Below are positions 12,726 to 18,255 of a DNA stretch of 18,255 bases, piece after piece (position 1 is the stretch's first letter; each line of letters opens with the position of its first letter). The stretch comes from Heteroruminococcus sp964370005. GTDB taxonomy: Bacteria; Bacillota; Clostridia; Oscillospirales; Ruminococcaceae. The notes below the pieces were generated by a model that saw nothing but the letters and a program-made list of their open reading frames with translations, ran no database searches and was not told the origin of the DNA. The stretch covers positions 1-18,255 of the forward strand of contig CAYJGR010000049.1 of the NCBI GenBank assembly GCA_964370005.1, written 5' to 3'. Made by a program: the position numbers and the translations under genes.

Positions 12726-15086
12726 CTATACCTTTGTAAGCTTTGCAAAGTTTGACATGATACGCTTTGTACCTACCCGCTCAAAGGCCACCTCGACAAG
12801 GTGGTCGCCCCCCATGGGTACCACGCTTATGACAAGTCCCTGCCCAAACACACGGTGAGATACCGTATCGCCTGCGCTGATATCAAACACTTCGGCCGAG
12901 GCGGTCGGTTGCGCTGCCGAGTTCATGCCACCCCTGTTTATGGCAGGGCTGGCGGGCGTGGGCACTTTTGCGGTCGAGCCGGTTGTTTTGCGCAGTTCGT
13001 CCTGTCTGTCAAGCAGTGCGGCGGGGATTTCCTCTATAAACCTTGATGGTCGATTGCGACCTGTGCGTCCAAAAAGCATCCTCTCCCCCGCACAACTTAT
13101 ATATAACCTCTGTCTTGCCCTTGTGATGCCCACATAGGCAAGGCGTCGCTCCTCCTCACACTCGGCGGGATTATATACCGACTGCATACCCGGGAAAATC
13201 CCCTCCTCAAGGCCGGGGATAAACACGGTCGGAAACTCCAATCCCTTGGCTGAATGCAGTGTCATAAGTACCACCGTGTCGGCGTTGGGGTCGTAGTTGT
13301 CAAGGTCGGTGTAGAGCGACACCTCCTCCAAAAATCCCCAAAGACTCGGCTCCTCACTCTCCTGTTCATATTTTACTATATTTGTGCCAAGCTCCTGTAT
13401 GTTCTCGATGCGGGTTTGCTCGGCACTGCCCTGTGCTTTTAGCGCCTGCATATAGCCGGTGTGTTCGAGTAGCATCTCAAAGGTCTCGGACAAAGGTCGC
13501 TGTTCCATACCATCCGCTATCCCGCTTATCATGTCGGTAAAGGCCATCAGCACCGATGCTTTTTTGCTCAGCAGTGGGTACTCGTCGGCTTTTTGCATGA
13601 CCTCGAACAGAGTTTGGCCCGTTTGTACGGCGATTTGATCGGCGGTATCGAGGGTGGCCGCCCCTATGCCACGCTTTGGCTCGTTTATTATGCGCATCAG
13701 ACGCAGGCGGTCGCCATGATTTTGCACCACTGTGAGATAGGCCAACATGTCTTTAATTTCCTTGCGCTCAAAAAACCGCAGACCGCCCAAAATGCGGTAA
13801 GGGATATCCCAACGTATAAGCGCCTGCTCAAGGGTGTTGGACTGGGCATTCATGCGATATAGTAGGGCATGGTCGGCATACTTTGCCCCACCCTCCACAC
13901 TCTTTGTGATGGTCTTGGCGACAAAGGCCGCCTCAGACTGTTCATCCCGCCCCCTAAAATAAGTAATACTATCCCCCTTTGGGTTTTGTGTCCACAAGGT
14001 TTTGCCCTTGCGGTTTGTGTTGTTGGATATAACCTCGTTGGCGGCGTCAAGAATGGTGGTGGTACTGCGGTAATTCTCCTCAAGGCGCAGTACGGTCGCA
14101 CCCGCAAAATGTCGCTCAAAATTCAGTATATTCTCAATGGTAGCACCACGGAATTTATATATACTCTGGTCGTGGGGGGCGGGCGGGGGGCGGGGGGGGT
14201 GGCGGCGCGGGCGCGGGGGGGGGGGCGGCGCCGCGGGGCGGGGGGGGGGGGGGGGGNNNNNNNNNNCCTGATATTCGTCCACCATTATGTACCTAAAGCG
14301 ATCACGATATTTCTGCAACACCTCGGGAAACTGCTCAAACAGATGCACCGTGAGCATGATTATATCATCAAAATCCAGCGCATTGGCCGCTTTTAACAAC
14401 TTGTGATACTCCGCATATATTTTGGCTGAAATCTGCTCAAAAAAGTCTCCGCCCTCGGGGAATATCTCGGGGTTTGACATCTGATCCTTAGCAGCACTTA
14501 TGGCCGAGAGCACCGCACGGGGGGCAAACTTCTTTTCATCGATATTGGTGGCTTTCATTATCTCTTTTATGACCCTCAATGAATCGTCGGTGTCGTAGAT
14601 GGTGAAGTTTGAGGTGTAGCCCAAACGGTCGATATTCACCCGCAAAATCTTGGCACAGGCCGAATGAAAGGTAGCGGCGTTGACATCACTGCCACGTTGT
14701 CCAAGAGCCGCCGTCAGACGCTCTTTAAGCTCCCCCGCCGCCTTGTTGGTAAAGGTTATGGCCAGTATGTTCCACGGCTTGACAGGCTCTCTGGCTATGA
14801 CCCTCTCGACACCCTCGATATCCTCGTGGCGACCGGCAACATAATCCTCCAAAAACGACTGCTCCTGTGATGTGAGCGACAAATTCTCCCCACTGTCGCT
14901 GGCTCTACCAAAGCGTATGAGGTTGGCTATGCGGTGTATAAGTACGGTGGTTTTGCCACTGCCCGCACCGGCCAACACCAATACAGGCCCCTGTGTCTTA
15001 CAGACCGCCTCACGTTGTGCCAAGTTCAGCTTGCCGAATATATGCCCAAACACAGCATTTCTTAAATTACTTGGGGTATCACTCAT
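12726..15086 (-). CDS. pcrA: ATP-dependent DNA helicase PcrA/UvrD (internal assembly damage)
   Basis: The product is a superfamily 1A 3'-5' helicase of the PcrA/UvrD group, which unwinds DNA during repair and plasmid replication and removes RecA. Motifs in order: NLAQREAV (Q motif), Walker A AGAGSGKTT at 39-47, ITFTNKAA (Ia), a DEYQ (motif II) cut by the gap, DQSIYKFRGA (III), LEENYRST (IV), MTLHSAKGLEFP (V), LAYVGITRARQRLYIS (VI), and a C-terminal tail ending RIMSNFAKLTKV. Residues about 274-304 are unreliable: a G-rich run and 10 N read as a Pro/Arg run where the family has about 26 other residues. An extra segment of about 45 residues lies between motifs I and Ia (about 58-102). AGGAG lies 5 nt before the ATG. 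Confidence 0.95.
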   Translation of the reverse strand: MSDTPSNLRNAVFGHIFGKLNLAQREAVCKTQGPVLVLAGAGSGKTTVLIHRIANLIRFGRASDSGENLSLTSQEQSFLEDYVAGRHEDIEGVERVIAREPVKPWNILAITFTNKAAGELKERLTAALGQRGSDVNAATFHSACAKILRVNIDRLGYTSNFTIYDTDDSLRVIKEIMKATNIDEKKFAPRAVLSAISAAKDQMSNPEIFPEGGDFFEQISAKIYAEYHKLLKAANALDFDDIIMLTVHLFEQFPEVLQKYRDRFRYIMVDEYQXXXXPPPPPRPAAPPPPPRPRRHPPRPPPAPHDQSIYKFRGATIENILNFERHFAGATVLRLEENYRSTTTILDAANEVISNNTNRKGKTLWTQNPKGDSITYFRGRDEQSEAAFVAKTITKSVEGGAKYADHALLYRMNAQSNTLEQALIRWDIPYRILGGLRFFERKEIKDMLAYLTVVQNHGDRLRLMRIINEPKRGIGAATLDTADQIAVQTGQTLFEVMQKADEYPLLSKKASVLMAFTDMISGIADGMEQRPLSETFEMLLEHTGYMQALKAQGSAEQTRIENIQELGTNIVKYEQESEEPSLWGFLEEVSLYTDLDNYDPNADTVVLMTLHSAKGLEFPTVFIPGLEEGIFPGMQSVYNPAECEEERRLAYVGITRARQRLYISCAGERMLFGRTGRNRPSRFIEEIPAALLDRQDELRKTTGSTAKVPTPASPAINRGGMNSAAQPTASAEVFDISAGDTVSHRVFGQGLVISVVPMGGDHLVEVAFERVGTKRIMSNFAKLTKV
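14174..14266. other. Low-complexity G-rich assembly artefact plus 10-N gap inside pcrA
   Basis: From about 14174 to 14256 the sequence is almost only G and C with long G runs, then 10 N (14257-14266). On the minus strand it reads as a Pro/Arg/Ala run exactly where helicase motif II should continue. The change is abrupt on both sides, as in poly-G read ends of two-colour sequencing. Confidence 0.9.
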
Positions 15087-15124
15087 TGTATCTCCTATCT
15101 GCCCACCTCGTGGACACCGCCCGA

Positions 15125-15130
15125 ATTATA
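15125..15130 (-). promoter_or_regulatory. Possible promoter -10 box of pcrA
   Basis: A perfect TATAAT on the minus strand lies 39 nt upstream of the pcrA start, with a transcription start near 15118. The -35 is weak (TTAGCT at 18 nt spacing). It lies only 14 nt after the stop of the FMN/ferredoxin gene. Confidence 0.4.
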
Positions 15131-15143
15131 GTTGCGGTTTTTT

Positions 15144-15806
15144 TTAGTAGCTAATAGCCTTTACAGGGCAATTTATGTAGCAGTCGCCGCACTCATCACA
15201 GCGGTATTTATCTATGTTGTAAACCCCGCTCTCCTCCGATATGGCCGAGAAAGAACATTTTTCCTTGCACACACCACAGGAAATACAGGCTTCATTATCT
15301 ATGTTCAGCCCCCTGTATTTTTTCTCGGCACCATTGTAAGAAAAGTAGGTTCGCTCAAGCTTGTGGTCACGGTTTATGCGCTCAAAATCGTAGTCGAACA
15401 CATCCCCCCGCCCCGAAGTGATGCAAAACACCACCATGGCCTCATATTTCTCCTGATCTTTTATACACACCTCAAACATGGGGTTATTTTTGGCCTTTAT
15501 CTGCTCTATGGAAACCTCCCTCACCGTTCCGGTCATACGGATTGCATATCCACCCTCAAAGACAGGTAGACCGTTTTCATCATGAGCTATAGCCGAGTTT
15601 GTACTTATACCACATAGTGCAATTTTGGCCTTTGATTTGAGTTGGGCATAAAAAGGTTTTGTGAACATGGTCATAAAATACAGCCCATCGTCATCATATC
15701 CTCGCAGATGTGCAATGCGGGACTCGGGGTCGCCGTCCTCATTTATAGTGGTAAATGAAAGACATCCCACCTTGTCAAACTTTTCGTAGATTTCTTTTAT
15801 AGCCAT
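15144..15806 (-). CDS. FMN-binding PNPOx-like domain fused to a 2[4Fe-4S] ferredoxin domain
   Basis: The 220-residue protein starts with a pyridoxamine 5'-phosphate oxidase-like split-barrel (about residues 1-135: VGCLSFTTINEDGDPESRIAHLRGY, LYFMTMFTKPFYAQLKSK, AIRMTGTVREV), which in this superfamily binds FMN or a related flavin. A C-terminal ferredoxin module carries two full CxxCxxCxxxC motifs: Cys174/177/180/184 and Cys203/206/209/213. The usual job would be electron transfer between an Fe-S donor and a flavin-bound substrate; the substrate is unknown. Such fusions are common in strict anaerobes. GGAGGTG lies 6 nt before the ATG at 15806. Any longer reading crosses the 10-N gap and is not supported. 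Confidence 0.88.
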   Translation of the reverse strand: MAIKEIYEKFDKVGCLSFTTINEDGDPESRIAHLRGYDDDGLYFMTMFTKPFYAQLKSKAKIALCGISTNSAIAHDENGLPVFEGGYAIRMTGTVREVSIEQIKAKNNPMFEVCIKDQEKYEAMVVFCITSGRGDVFDYDFERINRDHKLERTYFSYNGAEKKYRGLNIDNEACISCGVCKEKCSFSAISEESGVYNIDKYRCDECGDCYINCPVKAISY

Positions 15807-15851
15807 GAGTACACCTCCGCTATTTTTATCACAGCCCAATATTATTTTCTC

Positions 15852-15857
15852 ATTGTA
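15852..15857 (-). promoter_or_regulatory. Possible -10 box of the FMN/ferredoxin gene
   Basis: TACAAT on the minus strand lies 46 nt upstream of the start codon. The -35 position at 17 nt falls in or beside the 10-N gap (15874-15883), so the promoter cannot be completed from the sequence. Confidence 0.4.
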
Positions 15858-15873
15858 CCACAAATCCCACAAA

Positions 15874-15883
15874 NNNNNNNNNN
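15874..15883. other. Assembly gap of 10 N
   Basis: A short gap of fixed 10 N lies between the divergent FMN/ferredoxin and yerC genes. The true length is unknown. No coding sequence seems to be interrupted; the -35 of the left gene may be. Confidence 0.98.
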
Positions 15884-15985
15884 CAAATATTAAAGCCAAA
15901 AATAGGTAGGTGAAGCTCGACAATTACTTGGACTTAAAATATCTGATTTTTTACAGCTTAACCATGCACTTTACCGTTTTAAACC

Positions 15986-16014
15986 TTTACATTCTTAAAC
16001 CCCTATGTTACAAT
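15986..16014 (+). promoter_or_regulatory. Sigma-A promoter of the yerC unit
   Basis: TTTACA (15986-15991), 17 nt, TACAAT (16009-16014). Transcription should start near 16021, giving a leader of about 160 nt before the yerC start codon at 16181. Confidence 0.75.
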
Positions 16015-16020
16015 TATATA

Positions 16021-16180
16021 AAATTCAGCATAGATGGAGGTCGCTAAGTTTGAAAGTAAATTTCAAACTTTATTTAGAAGCCGTTTTTCTCGTCACTTGG
16101 TGACAACCGAAAAACAGGGCATATTTATGACCATTTTTATGGTTGTTTTATGCCTTACGCAGAAAGGAATGGTCATAATA
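16021..16180 (+). promoter_or_regulatory. Structured 160-nt leader of yerC
   Basis: Three stem-loops follow each other: 16046-16070 (10-bp arms, 5-nt loop), 16083-16115 (7-bp outer arms GTTTTTC/GAAAAAC and inner GTCAC-TTG-GTGAC) and 16118-16154 (outer GGCATA/TATGCC, inner ACCAT/ATGGT with a 4-T loop). TATGACC at 16126-16132 can alternatively pair with GGTCATA at 16171-16177, which lies between the yerC ribosome site (AAAGGA, 16163-16168) and its start, so the third hairpin and a site-masking fold exclude each other. This has the form of an attenuator or riboregulator. It matches no class that I recognise. Confidence 0.5.
16050..16103 (+). CDS. Possible 17-residue leader peptide ending Trp-stop
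   Basis: GGAGG at 16036-16040 is the strongest ribosome site in the leader. Nine nt later a TTG at 16050 opens MKVNFKLYLEAVFLVTW and a TGA at 16101-16103. The final codon is TGG (Trp) directly before the stop. The start codon lies in the 5' arm of the first hairpin and the stop codon in the second hairpin, so translation would remodel both. The gene downstream is a TrpR-superfamily regulator, which makes a Trp-terminated leader peptide suggestive. A TTG start and such a short frame can occur by chance, so this is tentative. Confidence 0.35.
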   Translation: MKVNFKLYLEAVFLVTW

Positions 16181-16468
16181 GTGAATCCAAAACTCATGGA
16201 CAAAAATGTGGACTACCTGTTTCAGGCAATTTTAACCCTTGAAACCCCGGAGGAGTGCTACAAATTTTTTGACGACCTGTGCACAATATCCGAGCTAAAA
16301 GCCATGTCACAACGACTTCAGGTCGCTAAAATGCTAAGCCAACAGAAGGTATACAGCGATATCGTCAGCCAAACCGGCGCGAGCACTGCCACTATAAGCC
16401 GTGTAAATCGTTCCCTCAACTACGGCGCAGATGGCTACAGTGTCGTGTTTGAGCGCCTGTCGGAGTGA
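16181..16468 (+). CDS. yerC: YerC/YecD family TrpR-like DNA-binding protein
   Basis: The 95-residue product belongs to the YerC/YecD family of the TrpR superfamily, small helix-turn-helix proteins of Firmicutes of poorly known target. It shows the family core: FFDDLCTISELKAMSQRLQVAKMLSQQKVYSDIVSQTGASTATISRVNRSLNYGADGY, with the recognition helix at GASTATISRVNR. I use GTG 16181, preceded by AAAGGA at 16163-16168 (12 nt), because homologues begin MNPKL-like and are of this length. A longer open reading back to 16034 only translates the structured leader. The stop overlaps the region just before the methyltransferase start, so the two are coupled. Confidence 0.9.
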   Translation: MNPKLMDKNVDYLFQAILTLETPEECYKFFDDLCTISELKAMSQRLQVAKMLSQQKVYSDIVSQTGASTATISRVNRSLNYGADGYSVVFERLSE

Positions 16469-16473
16469 CTGTT

Positions 16474-17223
16474 ATGGCCTACAATGCTTTTGCACGCTAT
16501 TATGATTTATTCTCGGCCGATGTGGACTATATAAATATGGCCGACCACCTGTCCGGCATCTTAAAGGCTCACATGCAAGACTGCCGTTTGGTGCTGGATT
16601 TGTGTTGTGGCACAGGTAGTCTCGCCTTGGAGCTCTCACAGCTTGGATATGAGGTCATAGGGGTGGATGGCTCGGAGGATATGCTACTGATAGCGCAGGA
16701 AAAACTTGCGGGTAATAGCCCCGCTACACCGCCCATCTTTTTGTGCCAAGATATGCGCGGGCTCGACCTTTACGGCACAGTGGATGCCACGGTCTGCACC
16801 TTAGACAGCCTAAATCATCTGGGCAATGAGGAAGATGTGCGCAAGGTCTTTGAGCGTGTGGCACTCTTTACTCGCCCCGAGGGGCTTTTTTTGTTCGATG
16901 TGAACACCGCATACAAACACAAAGAGGTTTTGGGTGATAACTGTTTTGTGTTTGAACAGGATGATATAATGTGTGTATGGCAAAACAGCCTTTGCCCCGA
17001 CACCCTAAAAGTGGACATATCCCTTGACTTCTTCTCTCTTACAAATAGTGGACTATATGAGCGGGAGAGTGAGGACTTTTCAGAATGTTATTACTCGGTC
17101 GATACACTGCGGGACATGCTGATCAAAACAGGGTTTGAACCCATAGGTTTTTGGGGTGAGTTCACCACCACACCCCCCGCCCCCGATTGTCAGCGCATAC
17201 TGTGTATGGCACGGCGAACATAA
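16474..17223 (+). CDS. Class I SAM-dependent methyltransferase
   Basis: The 249-residue protein has a Rossmann-fold methyltransferase core: motif I VLDLCCGTGSLA at about 40-51, acidic Asp65 after strand 2 (VIGVDGSEDM), the strand 4 region DATVCTLDSLNHL, and GLFLFDVNTAYKH after it. The start MAYNAFARYYDLFSADVDY is typical of a clostridial methyltransferase family whose substrate is unknown. ATG 16474 is chosen because GGAG at 16462-16465 lies 8 nt upstream; the GTG at 16465 overlaps the yerC stop but has no ribosome site. It is co-transcribed with yerC and hslO. Confidence 0.88.
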   Translation: MAYNAFARYYDLFSADVDYINMADHLSGILKAHMQDCRLVLDLCCGTGSLALELSQLGYEVIGVDGSEDMLLIAQEKLAGNSPATPPIFLCQDMRGLDLYGTVDATVCTLDSLNHLGNEEDVRKVFERVALFTRPEGLFLFDVNTAYKHKEVLGDNCFVFEQDDIMCVWQNSLCPDTLKVDISLDFFSLTNSGLYERESEDFSECYYSVDTLRDMLIKTGFEPIGFWGEFTTTPPAPDCQRILCMARRT

Positions 17224-17249
17224 CCACAGACAAAGGAGCATATATATAC

Positions 17250-18137
17250 ATGGGAATACTCAAAACAATGATTGCACATGACGGCTCGGTGGTCTGCCAC
17301 TGTCTTGACTCGACCGATATGGTCGCTCGTGCCGAACAAATTCACAAAACCTCGGCCGTGGTGACGGCGGGGCTTGGTCGCCTCATGACCGCCGCCTCGA
17401 TTATGGGGGCGGCCCTCAAGGGTGATGATAGCTCGGTGACATTGCGCATAGCCGGCAAGGGGCCCTCGGGTTCACTCATTGCGGTGGCTGACAACATGGG
17501 GAATGTGCGGGGCTACCCTGCCAATCCCATTGTGGAACTCCCCCTCAATCGCTATGGCAAACTGGATGTGGCGGGTGCGGTCGGTACCGACGGTTATCTC
17601 AGTGTAATAAAAGATTTCGGCTTTGGCGAGCCTTATATGGGGCAGGTGCCGATTGTGTCGGGCGAAATAGCCGAGGACATCACCAACTACTACGCCACCA
17701 GTGAGCAAATACCCACTGTGTGCGCCCTTGGGGTGCTTGTAAATCCCAATCTCACAGTGAGGGCGGCGGGGGGATATGTCATACAGCTTTTGCCCGGCGC
17801 TGATGACGATGCCATCACCCGCCTTGAAAGCAACATTGAAAAGCTTCCCCCAATTTCGACCATGATAGACAGCGGACTGTCGCCCGAGGATATATCCCGC
17901 AAGGCACTCGAGGGCTTTGAACCGGAACTCTTGGAGGAGCGAGAGGTGGAGTACCGCTGCAACTGTTCTAAACAGCGGGTGGAGCGGGCGCTTTTGGCCA
18001 TGGGGCGTACAGACCTTGAGGAGTTGGCCTCACAAAAGGAACACGCCCGAGCCAACTGCCATTTTTGCAACAAGGTTTACACCTTTTCACCCGACGAGCT
18101 GAAAAAACTGCTAAAAAATAATGCAAAAACAGGTTGA
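17250..18137 (+). CDS. hslO: Hsp33 redox-regulated chaperone HslO
   Basis: The 295-residue chaperone holds unfolding proteins when oxidation and heat combine. The N-terminal domain has GLGRLMTAASIMGAALKGDDSSVTLRIAGKGP and YGKLDVAGAVGTDGYLSVIKDFG, typical of Hsp33. The C-terminal zinc switch is complete: Cys237 and Cys239 in CNC, and Cys270 and Cys273 in CHFC, 31 residues between the pairs. Zinc-bound reduced Cys keep it inactive; oxidation releases zinc and activates it. AAAGGAG at 17232-17238 precedes the ATG at 17250 by 11 nt. The stop codon is the TGA inside the -35 box of the tRNA promoter. Confidence 0.95.
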   Translation: MGILKTMIAHDGSVVCHCLDSTDMVARAEQIHKTSAVVTAGLGRLMTAASIMGAALKGDDSSVTLRIAGKGPSGSLIAVADNMGNVRGYPANPIVELPLNRYGKLDVAGAVGTDGYLSVIKDFGFGEPYMGQVPIVSGEIAEDITNYYATSEQIPTVCALGVLVNPNLTVRAAGGYVIQLLPGADDDAITRLESNIEKLPPISTMIDSGLSPEDISRKALEGFEPELLEEREVEYRCNCSKQRVERALLAMGRTDLEELASQKEHARANCHFCNKVYTFSPDELKKLLKNNAKTG

Positions 18138-18162
18138 CAAATGGGTCTGGATTTTGTATAAT
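18134..18162 (+). promoter_or_regulatory. Consensus sigma-A promoter of the tRNA-Asp gene
   Basis: TTGACA (18134-18139), exactly 17 nt, and TATAAT (18157-18162) match the full consensus, as expected of a stable-RNA gene. The -35 contains the hslO stop codon (18135-18137). Transcription should start near 18169. Confidence 0.92.
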
Positions 18163-18172
18163 GGTCTACGTC

Positions 18173-18208
18173 GCACAAAGCACACCCGCAATTTTTAGGG
18201 CTTTGTGC
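18173..18208 (+). other. Stem-loop in the tRNA 5' leader
   Basis: GCACAAAGC (18173-18181) pairs perfectly with GCTTTGTGC (18200-18208) across an 18-nt loop, just before the tRNA at 18218. It may help to separate the leader for RNase P processing. A terminator role is unlikely because no T-tract follows directly. Confidence 0.5.
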
Positions 18209-18217
18209 AGTAGATTT

Positions 18218-18255
18218 GGCCCAGTAGTACAGTCGGTTAGTACGCCAGCCTGTCA
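18218..18255 (+). tRNA. tRNA-Asp (GTC), truncated by window end
   Basis: The first 38 nt of a tRNA are visible: acceptor strand GGCCCAG, TA, D-arm GTAC-AGTCGGTTA-GTAC, a G, the anticodon 5' strand CCAGC and then CTGTCA, with anticodon GTC for Asp. The 3' half lies beyond the window. Confidence 0.9.

Noticed and set aside
12551..12739. Plus-strand reading frame downstream of pcrA
   Set aside because: It consists of short repeats and hairpins with no clear ribosome site or family pattern.
14174..14266. Novel proline/arginine-rich insertion, or a G-quadruplex, in pcrA
   Set aside because: It replaces an invariant helicase motif, is flanked by N and is nearly pure G/C, so an assembly or sequencing artefact is far more likely.
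13869..14396. Plus-strand frame of 175 codons opposite pcrA
   Set aside because: It is the reverse of a well-defined helicase and crosses the artefact and N run.
16034..16180. N-terminal extension of YerC by 49 residues
   Set aside because: YerC homologues are about 95-100 residues and begin near MNPKL. The extension lies in hairpins and has no ribosome site before the ATG at 16034.

Overview
The window looks like a scaffold from an uncultured low-GC Gram-positive anaerobe of the class Clostridia, probably an Oscillospirales/Ruminococcaceae-type gut bacterium. This is inferred from strong GGAGG ribosome sites, sigma-A promoters of Bacillus/Clostridium type, ThyX instead of an obvious ThyA, a YerC/TrpR-family regulator, a DUF4830 protein, an FMN/ferredoxin fusion and possible sporulation promoters. 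There are four runs of N: 100 N at 1090-1189 and 7059-7158, and 10 N at 14257-14266 and 15874-15883. Two of them visibly distort coding sequence.

Layout. Positions 43-6264 are all on the minus strand: a LolD/MacB-type ABC ATPase, a structured multi-hairpin repeat that runs into a gap, the azlC-azlD amino-acid exporter pair, pspA with a small membrane partner, an RsuA-type pseudouridine synthase, a DUF4830 lipoprotein-like or anchored protein, tadA and a CPBP membrane protease. Positions 6533-7939 are on the plus strand: a proline-rich membrane protein whose N-terminus resembles a degenerate sigma-70 region 2, then a 53-residue Gly/Cys-rich peptide gene. Each is followed by a clear terminator. 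Positions 8056-15806 are on the minus strand: an FMN/ferredoxin protein, the pcrA helicase, an unrecognised Cys-rich protein, and a tight cluster thyX-tmk-DUF2156-DJ-1-5-formyl-THF cyclo-ligase. From 15986 to the end everything is on the plus strand: a promoter and 160-nt structured leader, yerC, a SAM methyltransferase, hslO (Hsp33), and a tRNA-Asp cut by the window edge.

How the genes fit together. The thyX cluster couples dUMP methylation (ThyX, which needs methylene-THF), dTMP phosphorylation (Tmk) and folate salvage (cyclo-ligase), with 1-5 nt overlaps or 1-3 nt gaps between genes. PspA plus its small membrane partner, Hsp33, DJ-1 and the CPBP protease form a scattered envelope and redox stress theme. 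RsuA, TadA and tRNA-Asp belong to translation.

Points most worth a second look: the leader of the TrpR-family gene yerC, which holds a possible 17-residue leader peptide ending Trp-stop and competing hairpins; the sigma-like membrane protein with 42-nt tandem repeats; the small Gly/Cys-rich gene behind a SigK-like promoter; and the six-hairpin repeat at 841-1089. I found no CRISPR array, transposase or phage gene. The assembly artefacts at 7004-7213 and 14174-14266 should be corrected before either protein is interpreted.
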